A stretch of 64,000 bases of DNA from Anaerococcus prevotii DSM 20548 (GCF_000024105.1 NC_013171.1:62001-126000); one strand, 5' to 3'. Shown: positions 9,166 through 19,165, counted from the first letter of the stretch. Made by a program: numbers and translations. The notes: generated by a model not told the origin, from the sequence alone.

Positions 9166-10803
9166 ATGACTTATAGGAAGAGAAAATATGAAATAGTAAA
9201 GAAATTTATGAATCCAGAGCTTATTAGAGATATGAGGCTGGTCTTTGCTAAGGATAGAAATAATAGAAAGGAAGATAAAGAAAGAGAGATTCGCCTAGGC
9301 CAAAATCTTGTCACCCTCTTTGAAGACTTGGGGCCAGTCTTTATTAAATTCGGCCAAATTTTATCTACCAGGAGAGATATATTCTCAGACAATATAATAA
9401 ACGAGCTAGAAAAGCTCCAGGATGATGTAAAGGAAGAGGACTTCTCCTATATAAAAGAAACTATAGAAGAAGAATTTGCTAGGGATATTGAAGATATATT
9501 TGTAGAATTTGATAGGAAGGTTCTTGCGACAGGATCTATTGCCCAAACCCACCTTGCTTATATCAGGTTTGATGATTCGGTCAAAAAGGTCGTAGTCAAG
9601 GTTAGAAGAAAAGATATAGAAAAAAGGGTAAGTGAAGATCTCACTATTATAAGGGACTTATACAGGAAATATCAGAATAAACTTAACTTTATCGAATCCT
9701 TCGACTTAGGAGAAGTCCTAGAAGAATTTGGTAAAACTTTAAGAAAAGAGATTGATTTCAAAAATGAAAAGGAAAATATCTTAAAATACAGGGAAGATAA
9801 CAAGAGATCGACCGACCTATCATCTCCAGCTGTCTACGAAAATTATTGTGGGAAGTCGGTCCTAACTATAGAATACATAAATGGCAAAAGCATTAGATCA
9901 AGTTACGATAAAGACCCAGATACAAGAAAGTCTCTTGCCAAAAAGATTATCAAGGCCTACACCAATCAGATGTTTTCCTATGGCTTTTTCCACGCAGATC
10001 CCCACCCAGGAAATATCTTTGTAGATTCGGATTATAATCTATATCTAATTGATTTTGGTATTGTATCTACTCTTTCGGAAAACTATAGGTATCAGATAAT
10101 CAAAATATTTCTAGGAGCAAGTCTCAATGAAGTAAGTCTTGTGACAGATGCCATCATAGGTATGGGACTTTTGGCCTTTGATAGCAAGAAGATACCGATT
10201 TTTGAAAGAAGAATCCAAAAACTTTTGGATAAATACATGGCTATGAATATTAGCCAGCTAAAACTCGTAGAACTTATAGAGGACTTTTATAGGCTCTTGG
10301 TAGATTTTTCAATCAAAATCCCATCAGAGCTTACTAATTTCGGAAAAACAATCCTTACTGTAGAAGGGCTTATAGAAAAGCTAGTCCCAGAGGAATCCTT
10401 CATAGCCCTAGCCATCCCCCTAGCAAGACCAATGGCCCTTAAACTCTTAAGCCCAGACATAGTCTCAAACAAAATACTTAAAAATACTTACAATTCAGCA
10501 AGCCTTATAAAAGAACTCCCAAAAGCTTCACTCAACATCCTTAGACAATTGGAAAGAGGAGATTTCGCTATAGAGCAAAAAAGAAGTGATAAGGATCTCC
10601 AACTTTTTGAGAAAATTGAAAAAAGAAAGGTTAATGCCGTAGTTTTTATAGGTATTTGCCTAATCATATCATCTTCTATATTAAGCCTTGCTCTAATCGG
10701 GTTAAACAATAAGGATATAAGATTCCTAATAATATTGATTTTAACAATAAGCTTGATTTTTTCTCTTTGCCTACTGAAAAGCTTACTGAAAAATGGAAAA
10801 TAA
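9166..10803 (+). CDS. ABC1/UbiB family atypical kinase
   Basis: A 545-residue member of the UbiB/AarF/ABC1 family. Visible are the KxGQ motif in 'VFIKFGQILSTRRDIF', the Ala-rich nucleotide loop replacement as 'ATGSIAQTHLA', the catalytic loop 'HADPHPGNIF' (about residue 276) and the 'IDFGI' metal-binding Asp. The last ~45 residues form two hydrophobic segments, the membrane anchor typical of bacterial UbiB. In quinone-making bacteria it supports ubiquinone synthesis. In an anaerobe like this its role is unclear and may concern other prenyl lipids. It is monocistronic, bounded by terminators on both sides. Confidence 0.88.
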   Translation: MTYRKRKYEIVKKFMNPELIRDMRLVFAKDRNNRKEDKEREIRLGQNLVTLFEDLGPVFIKFGQILSTRRDIFSDNIINELEKLQDDVKEEDFSYIKETIEEEFARDIEDIFVEFDRKVLATGSIAQTHLAYIRFDDSVKKVVVKVRRKDIEKRVSEDLTIIRDLYRKYQNKLNFIESFDLGEVLEEFGKTLRKEIDFKNEKENILKYREDNKRSTDLSSPAVYENYCGKSVLTIEYINGKSIRSSYDKDPDTRKSLAKKIIKAYTNQMFSYGFFHADPHPGNIFVDSDYNLYLIDFGIVSTLSENYRYQIIKIFLGASLNEVSLVTDAIIGMGLLAFDSKKIPIFERRIQKLLDKYMAMNISQLKLVELIEDFYRLLVDFSIKIPSELTNFGKTILTVEGLIEKLVPEESFIALAIPLARPMALKLLSPDIVSNKILKNTYNSASLIKELPKASLNILRQLERGDFAIEQKRSDKDLQLFEKIEKRKVNAVVFIGICLIISSSILSLALIGLNNKDIRFLIILILTISLIFSLCLLKSLLKNGK

Positions 10804-10805
10804 TC

Positions 10806-10830
10806 CAGGCCCCTTCGGGGGTCTGTTTTT
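10806..10830 (+). terminator. Factor-independent terminator after the UbiB-like gene
   Basis: CAGgCCCC-TTCG-GGGGtCTG stem followed by TTTTT; the UUCG tetraloop makes it very stable. Confidence 0.88.
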
Positions 10831-10858
10831 ATGAAATTTACTAGGACTTAATTTATTC

Positions 10859-10887
10859 TTTACAAAAATCCTTTACTATAGTCTATA
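10859..10887 (+). promoter_or_regulatory. Candidate promoter of the GDPD gene
   Basis: TTTACA at 10859-10864 and TCTATA at 10882-10887, spacer 17 bp. It is followed by AAGGAGG and the start codon. A repeated TATAGTCTATAGTATA stretch overlaps the -10. Confidence 0.45.
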
Positions 10888-10908
10888 GTATAAAACTAAG
10901 GAGGAAAA

Positions 10909-11631
10909 ATGTTAAATATAGCCCATAGGGGATTTAAGGGAGCATATCCCGAAAATACAATGCTCGCCTATGAAAAAGCAGTCGAAACGGGAGCGGATGG
11001 AATAGAATTTGATGTTCACCTTACAAAAGACGGTGAACTTGTAATAATTCATGATGAAACTTTAGAAAGGACTACAGATGGAAAGGGTTTAGTAAAAGAT
11101 AAAACTTTATATGAACTTAAAAAGTTAAATGCTTCAAAGGGATATCCATATTGTGAGGTTCAGACAATACCAACTTTAAGAGAATACTTAGACTTTACTA
11201 AAGACAAAGATATCATTACAAACATTGAACTTAAGACATCCATTATAACATATGAGGGAATAGAGAAAAAAGTTTATGATCTTATAAATGAATATGGTAT
11301 GAAGGATAAAATAATAATTTCATCTTTTAACCACAATTCTTTGATCAGGATGAAAGAAATAGATAGGGAAATAAAATGTGGAGTCCTAGAATCATCAAGA
11401 CTGTATAAACCATGGGAATACGTAAAAAACATAGGAATGGAATATTTCCATCCCTTAAATTTCACTATTAACAAGGAAATAGCAGAGAAATTCTTGGAAA
11501 ATAATATAGGATTAAACATTTGGTTTGGCAAAGCAGACTACGACTTCAGTAAATGTCTAGATTATAATCCGACAGGCCTTATAACAGATTTTCCTGATAG
11601 AGTTAATGAGTTAATATTTAATAAAAAATAG
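10909..11631 (+). CDS. Glycerophosphodiester phosphodiesterase
   Basis: A 240-residue cytoplasmic GDPD (TIM barrel). Visible are the 'IAHRGFKGAYPENTM' motif (catalytic His of HRG and the NT pair) and 'GIEFDVHLTKDGELVIIHDE' with the E-x-D metal ligands and second catalytic His. It hydrolyses glycerophosphodiesters from phospholipids to glycerol-3-phosphate and an alcohol. No signal peptide is seen, so it acts on imported substrates. It sits 90 bp upstream of a Ugp-type importer, which in other bacteria takes up glycerol-3-phosphate and glycerophosphodiesters, so the functional link is strong (UgpQ-like). The start is set by AAGGAGGAAAAATG. Confidence 0.92.
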   Translation: MLNIAHRGFKGAYPENTMLAYEKAVETGADGIEFDVHLTKDGELVIIHDETLERTTDGKGLVKDKTLYELKKLNASKGYPYCEVQTIPTLREYLDFTKDKDIITNIELKTSIITYEGIEKKVYDLINEYGMKDKIIISSFNHNSLIRMKEIDREIKCGVLESSRLYKPWEYVKNIGMEYFHPLNFTINKEIAEKFLENNIGLNIWFGKADYDFSKCLDYNPTGLITDFPDRVNELIFNKK

Positions 11632-11681
11632 ATTTATTTTACATAGACATTACAAATTTAATAAAAAAATTTGATATATTT

Positions 11682-11699
11682 CCTTTATAATTCTAAAGG
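11682..11699. promoter_or_regulatory. Palindrome upstream of the Ugp importer operon
   Basis: CCTTTA-TAATTC-TAAAGG is a perfect 6-bp inverted repeat with TATAAT in its centre, 22 bp before the binding-protein start codon. It could be an operator overlapping the -10 element. The -35 is not clear. Confidence 0.35.
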
Positions 11700-11721
11700 A
11701 AACAAAATAAATGGAGGAATT

Positions 11722-13110
11722 ATGTTTAAAAAAATCGCTAGCAGACTAATGTTAGTCTTGATGTTTGTTACTTTAACTGCATGTGCAGGACGTAATGAGG
11801 ATTCTAAAGCAATTGATACAGGAAAAGATAGTAAAAATAGTGAAAGCTCTGAATCAAACAGTAGCAATGATGCCACTAGTTCAGATGGCAAGACAACTAT
11901 AGTATTTTGGCACTCAATGGGTGGTAATCTAAACGACGCTATAGACCATCTAGTTGCTGAATATAATAAGTCACAAGATAAATATTATGTGAAGGCAGAA
12001 TTCCAAGGAGAATACGACGATGCTCTTACAAAACTTAGATCATCTGCTTCAGGTAAGGATGTCGGCGCTGATTTGGTTCAAGTTTTTGAATTAGGAACAA
12101 GATATATGATTGACTCAGGTCTTATCAAACCTATGCAAGATTTTATTGATGAAGAAAATTATGACACAAGTCAATTAGAAGATAATCTTCTCGCTTATTA
12201 TACAGTAGATGGAAAATTAAACTCTATGCCATTTAACTCTTCAACACCTCTTCTTTATTACAACAAGGATATGTTTGAAGAAGCTGGAGTGGAAGTTCCA
12301 AAGTCTTTAGAAGAGATGAAGCTTGTAGGTCAAAAACTTAAGGAAGCTGGTGTTACAGATATGCCAATTTCATTTAGTGTATATGGTTGGTGGATTGATC
12401 AATTCATGAATAAACAAGGACTTGATTTATTTGATAATGAAAATGGTAGAAAAGCTAATCCTACAAAATCGGTATTCGATGAAAATGGTGGTGTTACTAA
12501 TATACTTAAGGCATGGAAAGATCTAGCTGATGAAGGGATAGCACCTAATGTTGGCAAGCAAGGTGGAACTGCAGAATTTAATTCAGGAACAAGTGCTATG
12601 ACATTTGCATCAACTGCTTCTCTTACACAAATATTATCAGAAGTAGGAGATAGATTCGAAGTTGGTACTGCATATTTCCCATCTGTAAAAGATTCTGATA
12701 AAAACGGAGTTTCAATCGGAGGTGCATCTTTATATGCTATAAATTCAGGCGATGAGGAAAAAATGGCAGGAACATGGGACTTCATTAAGTTCTTAGTAAG
12801 TGTCGAATCTCAAACATATTGGAATGCAAATACAGGATATTTCCCAGTAAATAAGGGAGTACTCGATACACAAGAATTCAAAGACCTAATTAAGAAATCT
12901 CCACAATTTGAGACTGCAATCGATCAATTACATGATTCAAAACCAGAAGATCAAGGGGCACTTGCAACAGTGTATCAAGAATCTCGACAAATTATGGAAA
13001 AGCACATCGAAGATGTCCTAAATGGAAATATAAGTCCAGAAGATGCAAGCAAAAAGATGGCAGAAGAAATAGATGCTGCCTTAGAATCATACAACCAGGT
13101 TAACAAATAA
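11722..13110 (+). CDS. ugpB: Glycerol-3-phosphate-type ABC importer, binding lipoprotein
   Basis: A 462-residue lipoprotein starting at ATG 11722, chosen because GGAGG precedes it; an upstream in-frame ATG at 11671 would add 17 residues before the signal. The signal peptide ends in a lipobox (LTAC), then a Ser/Asn/Asp-rich linker, then the family 1 binding-protein fold opening with 'TTIVFWHSMGGNLNDAI', which is characteristic of UgpB. The Ugp assignment is supported by the adjacent GDPD gene and by the complete UgpAEC-like set downstream. It overlaps the permease gene by 1 bp (TAATG). Confidence 0.85.
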   Translation: MFKKIASRLMLVLMFVTLTACAGRNEDSKAIDTGKDSKNSESSESNSSNDATSSDGKTTIVFWHSMGGNLNDAIDHLVAEYNKSQDKYYVKAEFQGEYDDALTKLRSSASGKDVGADLVQVFELGTRYMIDSGLIKPMQDFIDEENYDTSQLEDNLLAYYTVDGKLNSMPFNSSTPLLYYNKDMFEEAGVEVPKSLEEMKLVGQKLKEAGVTDMPISFSVYGWWIDQFMNKQGLDLFDNENGRKANPTKSVFDENGGVTNILKAWKDLADEGIAPNVGKQGGTAEFNSGTSAMTFASTASLTQILSEVGDRFEVGTAYFPSVKDSDKNGVSIGGASLYAINSGDEEKMAGTWDFIKFLVSVESQTYWNANTGYFPVNKGVLDTQEFKDLIKKSPQFETAIDQLHDSKPEDQGALATVYQESRQIMEKHIEDVLNGNISPEDASKKMAEEIDAALESYNQVNK

Positions 13111-13967
13111 TGAATAAATATAATAATAAAGCTTATCTTTACATGCTTCCAGCATTAGCTCTATTAGCAATATTTGTATTTTATCCTTTCGTACAGACTA
13201 TTATTCGTAGTCTGTACACAACGGATAATATGGGGGCCAACACTCTTTTTATTGGATTTAAAAATTATTCGGATCTTCTATCTTCCCCATCTTTTTGGAA
13301 CAGTCTAAAAGTAACTATGATTTATGTTGTTATAGTTGTAATTATAGGTGTTCTTATAGGATTTTCTACAGCACTATTATGTAGAGTAAACTTTCCAGCT
13401 ATCAGATTATTCTCAGCTGCTTATTCTCTTCCTATAGCTATAGCTTCATCAGGTATGGCTTTAGTATTTAAAGTAATGCTTAACCAATCTGTAGGAATCT
13501 TAAATGTGATTTTAAAAACAAATGTTAACTGGCTGGCTGACCCTAATTGGGCCCTTGTAAGTGTAGGTATTCTTACAGCTTGGCTAAACTCAGGTATGAA
13601 TTTTTTGTATTTTTCATCGGGACTAGCTGGAATAGATGACAGCTTGTATGAAGCAGCTTCAATTGATGGAGCAAATGGTTGGAATCAGTTTAAGCATGTT
13701 ACCCTTCCTTCAGTAAGACCTATAATGTTTTTTGTTGTAGTTACTAATATAATTAATGCCTTTCAATCATTCGGACAAATAAAACTTCTTACTCAGGGTG
13801 GACCAGGAGAGGCGACTAATGTAATAGTGCATGATGTTTATAAAAATGCCTTTATGAACTATAGGTATGGCTATGCTTCTGCTGAATCAGTAGTTTTATT
13901 TTTTATAGTTATGATTCTTACAATTATAGCCTTTAGATCAAATGGAGATAATAATGCAAGTAAGTAG
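13110..13967 (+). CDS. ugpA: Glycerol-3-phosphate-type ABC importer, permease (UgpA-like)
   Basis: A 285-residue permease with six predicted membrane segments and the EAA loop 'EAASIDGANGWNQFKHVTLP'. It belongs to the MalF/UgpA class of sugar-type permeases, which pairs with the second permease encoded next. The N-terminus 'YLYMLPALALLAIFVFYPF' is typical. It starts directly at the stop of the binding-protein gene, and its 3' end overlaps the next gene by 14 bp, so expression should be coupled. Confidence 0.87.
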   Translation: MNKYNNKAYLYMLPALALLAIFVFYPFVQTIIRSLYTTDNMGANTLFIGFKNYSDLLSSPSFWNSLKVTMIYVVIVVIIGVLIGFSTALLCRVNFPAIRLFSAAYSLPIAIASSGMALVFKVMLNQSVGILNVILKTNVNWLADPNWALVSVGILTAWLNSGMNFLYFSSGLAGIDDSLYEAASIDGANGWNQFKHVTLPSVRPIMFFVVVTNIINAFQSFGQIKLLTQGGPGEATNVIVHDVYKNAFMNYRYGYASAESVVLFFIVMILTIIAFRSNGDNNASK

Positions 13968-14829
13968 GAATATAAAAGAGATTAATGCTAAGCAAAGAGA
14001 AAAATCTATAAAAAGAAGTCTTAAAAAAACTGATATACTAAGATTAATTTTAAATATTGTAGTAGTTTTTTTTGTACTATTTCCTATAATCTATGCATTC
14101 GTTATGAGTGTAAAGCCTAGTCATGAATTGTACGATAAGACTTTTTTTACAGCACATCCAACTCTAAATAACTATAAGGATGTATTTAAGATAGCCCCAA
14201 TAGAAGGTTACATAATAAATTCACTTATAGTATCTGTAATCATAACTTTCTTTCAAATGGTAACTGCTATTTTATCTGCTTTTGCCCTTCACTTTCTAAA
14301 TTTTAAGAAAAAGGGAATTCTATTTGCGATAATAATGGCGACAACTATGATTCCTGGAGAAACTACCATAATTTCAAACTTCTTGATGATTTCTGGATGG
14401 GGTTTTACAGATTCGTTTTTTGGATTAGTTGCACCTTATCTAACTAGCGCTATGGGAATTTTTCTCTTTAGACAAGCTTTTAAGTCTTTTCCTATGGAAA
14501 TTTATGAGGCAAGTAAGATAGACGGAGCAAGTGATTTGGGATTTATATTTAGAATTCTGATCCCTCTTTCAAAACCTACAATAGGGGCCTTGGCTGTACA
14601 ATCTTTCTTGGGAGCATGGAATATGTATATGTGGCCACTTCTTATAACTGGATCTGATAGATATAGGACGGTGCAAATTGGTATATCTATGCTAAATTCA
14701 GCAGATTCACAATCGATGCTTTTGATGATAGCAGGGGTTGTAGTTTGTATGATACCATCGCTAATAATATTTATGTTCGCCCAAAAGAATATGGTAAAGG
14801 GACTAACTACAGGAGCAGTAAAGGGGTAA
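13954..14829 (+). CDS. ugpE: Glycerol-3-phosphate-type ABC importer, permease (UgpE-like)
   Basis: A 291-residue permease of the MalG/UgpE class. It carries the EAA loop '[20 protein letters not shown]' and ends with the usual '[19 protein letters not shown]', the hallmark of this subunit class. I chose ATG 13954 rather than the in-frame ATG at 13942 because GGAG (13944-13947) is well spaced for the former. It overlaps the UgpA-like gene by 14 bp and is followed after 2 bp by the ATPase gene. Confidence 0.87.
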   Translation: MQVSRNIKEINAKQREKSIKRSLKKTDILRLILNIVVVFFVLFPIIYAFVMSVKPSHELYDKTFFTAHPTLNNYKDVFKIAPIEGYIINSLIVSVIITFFQMVTAILSAFALHFLNFKKKGILFAIIMATTMIPGETTIISNFLMISGWGFTDSFFGLVAPYLTSAMGIFLFRQAFKSFPMEIYEASKIDGASDLGFIFRILIPLSKPTIGALAVQSFLGAWNMYMWPLLITGSDRYRTVQIGISMLNSADSQSMLLMIAGVVVCMIPSLIIFMFAQKNMVKGLTTGAVKG

Positions 14830-14831
14830 TT

Positions 14832-15974
14832 ATGGCAAAAGTAAAATTAGAAGATATTTGGAAAATATATGACAATGGCTTCGAAGGAGCAAAGAATATA
14901 AATCTTGATATAAAAGATAAGGAGTTTGTAGTCCTAGTTGGCCCCTCTGGCTGTGGTAAGTCTACAACACTTAGGATGATTGCGGGGCTTGAACCAATAA
15001 GCAGGGGAGATTTGTATATAGATGAAGCTAGGATGAATGATATAAACCCCAAAGATAGGGACATAGCTATGGTATTTCAATCTTACGCCCTATATCCTCA
15101 TATGAGTATCAGAGAAAATATGGGCTTTGCCTTAAAGATGCAAAAAGAAAAGAAAGAGAATATAGATCAAAAGGTTGAAAAAATTGCAAAAATATTGCAA
15201 CTAGAATCTCTCCTAGATAGAAAACCAGCACAATTATCTGGAGGACAAAGACAAAGAGTCGCCTTGGGAAGGGCAATGGTTAGAAATCCTAAGGTTTTTC
15301 TATTAGATGAGCCTTTATCAAATCTTGATGCCAAGCTAAGGGTGGAGATGAGATCTGAAATAGTAAGGCTTCATAAGGAGTTAGATACCACATTTATTTA
15401 CGTAACTCACGATCAGATAGAAGCTATGACAATGGGAGATAGGATTGCGGTTTTAAATCAAGGAGAACTTGTCCAATTTGATACACCTTTAAACCTATAC
15501 TATAGGCCAAGAAATAGATTTATTGCAGAATTTATTGGTTCTCCTAAGATGAACATAATCGAAAGCAATTTAACAAAAGAAGGATCTTCGCTTTGTGTAG
15601 AACTTTTTTCCAGGAAGATTAAATTGCCTGACTTTAAAACGAAGGATCTTCTAGAAAAGGGAGTAGAAGAGGGAAAAATCCTAATAGGAATCAGGACGGA
15701 AGAATTTAACTATGATAAGGAATCTGATATAAAAGTTAAGTTTTCGAATGTCGAATACATGGGATCAGATACCTATGGTTATACTAGAACCGATAGGGGA
15801 GAAACAATAGTGATGCGTTTTGATTCTAAAGATCCTATATTAGTAGATAAAGAAATTCCTATAAGTATAAATGAGGAAAACACCTATATTTTTGATATAG
15901 AAACTGAAATTTGTATTTCATTTCCTGAAAAAAACGTAGATCCTATAAAATTACAAGAAGTTATAGATGCATAA
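14832..15974 (+). CDS. ugpC: Glycerol-3-phosphate/sugar-type ABC importer, ATPase (UgpC-like)
   Basis: A 380-residue MalK/UgpC-class ATPase. Walker A is GPSGCGKST (about residues 37-45), signature [15 protein letters not shown], Walker [15 protein letters not shown] and switch His in '[16 protein letters not shown]'. A C-terminal TOBE/OB regulatory domain of about 130 residues follows. The start is ATG 14832; a longer in-frame start at 14745 lies inside the permease gene and is not supported. It completes a binding protein, two-permease and ATPase importer with the three preceding genes. Confidence 0.9.
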   Translation: MAKVKLEDIWKIYDNGFEGAKNINLDIKDKEFVVLVGPSGCGKSTTLRMIAGLEPISRGDLYIDEARMNDINPKDRDIAMVFQSYALYPHMSIRENMGFALKMQKEKKENIDQKVEKIAKILQLESLLDRKPAQLSGGQRQRVALGRAMVRNPKVFLLDEPLSNLDAKLRVEMRSEIVRLHKELDTTFIYVTHDQIEAMTMGDRIAVLNQGELVQFDTPLNLYYRPRNRFIAEFIGSPKMNIIESNLTKEGSSLCVELFSRKIKLPDFKTKDLLEKGVEEGKILIGIRTEEFNYDKESDIKVKFSNVEYMGSDTYGYTRTDRGETIVMRFDSKDPILVDKEIPISINEENTYIFDIETEICISFPEKNVDPIKLQEVIDA

Positions 15975-15978
15975 AAAA

Positions 15979-16018
15979 GGACATACCTAGTCGTTTTAGG
16001 CTAAGTATGTCTTTAAAT
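15979..16018. terminator. Bidirectional terminator between ugpC and the hemerythrin gene
   Basis: GGACATAC...GTATGTC stem with A-rich sequence on the left and T-rich on the right, serving the converging plus- and minus-strand genes. Confidence 0.75.
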
Positions 16019-16023
16019 TACGA

Positions 16024-16572
16024 TTATAAATTTTTGAAAATAATGTTAAGAAGTTCTTCCTTCCTTTGATAGGATAGCTCGTCTTCCTTTAGTCTATTAT
16101 CACTTTCTTTCTCGATTTTTTCTTTGATATCATCTTTTAATCTATCTTCTGCGAAAGTATATACCGTAGAATTCTCCTTATCTATATGCTCTCTTAAAAG
16201 ATTTACATAGGCCATAGAGTTTGCGATAATTTGGAGGATATCTCTATCATCTTTTGTTCTCTTATAAGAATTTAGTGAGTTTTCAAGCTTAAATACATAG
16301 GATCTAGCAAGTTGATGCTCGACTAGCATACCGTTTTTTATAACTTTTTCTCCTAAAACTCCTAGCTCTTCTAGCATATATTTAAAAAGGATATCTTCTT
16401 CCTTCTTGTGATGGATTCCATCTGCGAACTCTCTAATAAAGGAGATGCTTGCCCTGAAGAATTCTTCATCTATAGTTTTATCCTTAAGAATAGAAAGGCA
16501 TTCTTCCTCTAACCTATCCAAAAACTTTGTTATCTGATCGTGTTCTTTTACTAAATATTCTATTGCTTTCAT
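16024..16572 (-). CDS. Hemerythrin HHE domain protein
   Basis: A 182-residue four-helix-bundle protein. Candidate di-iron ligands appear in order: 'LVKEHDQI' (His), 'GIHHKKEEDILF' (H-H-x3-E), 'MLVEHQLA' (His) and 'LREHIDKENSTVY' (H-x3-E). That pattern matches HHE/DUF438-like hemerythrins, which bind or sense O2 or NO, or help repair iron-sulfur centres. The start is ATG 16572, with AGAGGTGATA upstream; a longer in-frame start would run 43 residues into the divergent promoter region. It is divergent from the radical SAM gene, 77 bp apart. A role in oxygen or nitrosative stress in an anaerobe is inferred. Confidence 0.88.
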   Translation of the reverse strand: MKAIEYLVKEHDQITKFLDRLEEECLSILKDKTIDEEFFRASISFIREFADGIHHKKEEDILFKYMLEELGVLGEKVIKNGMLVEHQLARSYVFKLENSLNSYKRTKDDRDILQIIANSMAYVNLLREHIDKENSTVYTFAEDRLKDDIKEKIEKESDNRLKEDELSYQRKEELLNIIFKNL

Positions 16573-16649
16573 ATTATCACCTCTGTTTATTATACTAGAG
16601 ATTTTATGAAAACCACTAGCATTCTTGTATAGTTTAATTAGGAGGAAAT

Positions 16650-17531
16650 ATGCATTACACAGGAAACGAAATATATAGACCGCCCCTTGAGGCAAGGACA
16701 CCTCTGCTTGAAGTAACTAGAGGATGCTCTCACAACAAGTGCGTATTTTGCACTATGTATCAGAGGACTCCCTTTTCTCTTGCTCCCAAGGAAAATATAA
16801 TAAGTGACTTGGAAGAGCTAGCCTTTTACTATCCAAATCTTGAAAGAATCTATCTCTTAAATGGAGATCCATTTGCCCTATCTTTTGAAAAACTAAAGGA
16901 AATAGGGGAATTGATCCATAAATATTTACCAAATATCAAAACTATAACTTCATATGCGTCATTTTATAATATGAAGAACAAAACAGTAGCAGAACTTAAA
17001 GAGTTAAAGAAATTGGGCTTTGATGAATTGTATATAGGAGTGGAAACGGCTTACGAGCCTGCCCTACTTAAGATAAACAAGGGTTGTAACTTAGAAGAAT
17101 ACAAGGAGTCTCTAGGTAAAATAAAAGAAGCAGGACTAAGCTATCATGCCATCCTTATGATGGGAGTTGCGGGACGTGGCAATTCAGAAATAAATGCCAA
17201 AGCTACGGCAAAATTTCTAAATATCTACCCGGCCAAATCTGTCTTTCCTATGACAACATCAGTCCAATATGGATCTGAGCTTTATAAAATGAGGGAAAAA
17301 GGAGACTTTGAGGAAGCAAGTCTTGGAGAAATTATAAAAGAACAAATAGTTCTAGTAGAAAATCTAGATTATCCTGACGAAACTCTTTTCTCATCAGGAC
17401 ATATGGTAAATCTTATAAATATAAGCCATAGATTTAAAAACAAGGATAAAATATTGGAAAAACTAAATTATGCCCTAGAAAACCTAAGCCCTGAGATATT
17501 GAACTCAACAAATGAGAGGCAAGCTAGGTAA
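16650..17531 (+). CDS. Radical SAM protein of unknown substrate
   Basis: A 293-residue radical SAM enzyme. The cluster motif is 'GCSHNKCVFCTMY', spaced C-x4-C-x2-C rather than the classical C-x3-C-x2-C; related radical SAM groups with GC-x4-C-x2-C starts exist. Further motifs are 'YLLNGDPFAL' (GGE-equivalent position), 'ELYIGVETAYEPALLKINKG' and 'SVFPMTTSVQYGSELY'. The start is set by AGGAGGAAAT. It is a single gene, divergent from the hemerythrin and ending at a terminator shared with the convergent transporter gene. The reaction is not predictable from what I can see. Confidence 0.85.
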   Translation: MHYTGNEIYRPPLEARTPLLEVTRGCSHNKCVFCTMYQRTPFSLAPKENIISDLEELAFYYPNLERIYLLNGDPFALSFEKLKEIGELIHKYLPNIKTITSYASFYNMKNKTVAELKELKKLGFDELYIGVETAYEPALLKINKGCNLEEYKESLGKIKEAGLSYHAILMMGVAGRGNSEINAKATAKFLNIYPAKSVFPMTTSVQYGSELYKMREKGDFEEASLGEIIKEQIVLVENLDYPDETLFSSGHMVNLINISHRFKNKDKILEKLNYALENLSPEILNSTNERQAR

Positions 17532-17533
17532 AG

Positions 17534-17562
17534 AAAAATCGCCCCGGAGGCGATTTTTTAGT
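17534..17562. terminator. Bidirectional terminator, radical SAM / BCCT
   Basis: AAAAATCGCC-CCGG-AGGCGATTTTTT: a strong stem with A tract on one side and T tract on the other, between convergent genes. Confidence 0.88.
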
Positions 17563-19119
17563 CTTCACTATAGGATTTGAAAGGTTGATCTGTTTTTGGA
17601 AGTCTATCTGGAGTAATTGAAAGCCCCATTTTGTTTTTCTCGTGTTTTAATTCTATGAGTAGGGAAACCATCATAAAAATTATTACTAGAGAAAAAGGTA
17701 AGGCTACAATGATTAGGGTATTTTCTAGGGCACTAAGACCGCCAGAAAATAGAAGTGATATAGCTATAAGGGCAAGCAGAGCTCCCCAAACTATTTTCTT
17801 CTTATTGGATGGGTTGAGTTTTCCTTTTTCAGATAACATAGCCAAAACAAATGTTGCAGAGTCGGCTGATGTGATGAAAAACGAAACAATCAAAACCAAG
17901 GCGACTATGGACATGACTTTGCCTAAACTATAATGGGAAAATGTTGCGAAAAGCACTTCTTCAGTAGCAAATCCAGTCAAGTCGAAACCATTAGCTTGGA
18001 CACTAGTTGATAGGGTGCCGAAACTTGTAAACCAAAGGATACTCAAAATAGTTGGAACTAGCAAGACAACCGCAATAAATTCTCTAATAGTTCTTCCCTT
18101 TGATATCCTAGCTATAAAAACTCCAACGAAAGGAGACCAGGATATCCACCAAGCCCAATAGAAAATAGTCCAAGAATTAATCCACCCACGCTTTTCAGGA
18201 TAGAAGGAAGATGATCTAAAACTCATAGCTAAGAAATTTTGTAGATAATTTCCTAGAGAATCAGTTAAGTTATCAAAAATTCTAACAGATGGACCTACTA
18301 CTATGGCAATAGCCAGTAGACCTATAGCAAGAATCAAATTTAGATTTGATAAAATCTTTACTCCCTTACCCAAACCTGACATGGCGCTTAGGATAAATAG
18401 AAGGGTTGTGATTAATATAATTATAGTCTGGACCTTGAAATTATTTGCTATGCCAAATAGATAAGAAAGTCCCCCCCGTTAATTTGACTTGCTCCAAAAC
18501 CTAGAGTAGTAGCAACACCTATAACAGTTGCAACAATAGTAATTATATCGATTGTCTTACCTATAAAGCCATCAGTATTATCTAATAAAGGCTTGAATGT
18601 TTCTGATAAGAGATATCTCTCTTGCTTTCTAAAACCAAAATAAGCGAGAGCAAGACCTACTATGGCATAAACACCCCAAGCGTGTATACCCCAATGGAAG
18701 AATGTGTATTGGAAAGAATCTACCAAAGCTTTCCTAGAGGATGGATCGGCTAGGGGTGGGTTTATAGCATAGTGACTAAGAGGTTCCGCCGCCCCATAAA
18801 AAACAAGACCTATACCCATACCAGCTGAAAACATCATGGCTATCCAAGAAGTAGTGGAATGTTCTGGTTTGGAATTAGGATTACCCAATTTAATTTGACC
18901 GATAGGACTACGGCATAGATATAACAAATAAAATAAAATACCTGTAACAAGTAAAAGGTAGAACCAACCAAAGTCCTTTGTGATATTCGTAGTTAGATTC
19001 TTAGTTACTTCCCCAAAAGGATGTGGAATAAGAATACCCATAGCTACAAGGACTACTAAAAATCCTAGAGATAAAACAAAAACTTTATTATTTTTTATGT
19101 AAGATGATTTCTTTTTCAT
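17558..19119 (-). pseudogene. BCCT (betaine/carnitine/choline) transporter, broken by a one-base frameshift
   Basis: The minus strand encodes a full-length (about 520 residues) BCCT transporter split into two frames: 19119-18448 (N-terminal part) and a C-terminal part whose own frame is open from upstream of 18382 to 17558. The break is in a run of seven C (18471-18477; G7 in the gene). With six G the frame reads on through '...QINGGLSYLFGIANNF' to 'LSAMSGLGKG' without a stop. With seven it reads 'INGGDFLIYLA' and stops. Family motifs are intact on both sides: 'GMGIGLVFYGAAEPL', and the glycine-rich and aromatic 'WTIFYWAWWISWSPFVG' of the betaine box. Everything else looks undamaged, so this is a recent mutation, a phase-variable tract or a base-calling error. 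The protein would import osmoprotectant with Na+ or H+. Confidence 0.85.
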
Positions 19120-19165
19120 TTAAACTCCTTTCATATATAAATAATCTCATTATTTTTACTAGACT

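Noticed and set aside
12399-12785. 128-codon minus-strand ORF inside the ugpB gene
   Set aside because: Antisense to a well-supported coding sequence, no ribosome binding site, composition typical of a shadow frame.
18448-18480. Programmed frameshifting in the BCCT gene
   Set aside because: A G7 run alone, without a classical X-XXY-YYZ slippery heptamer context, stem-loop or family precedent, is more simply a mutation, slippage or sequencing error.
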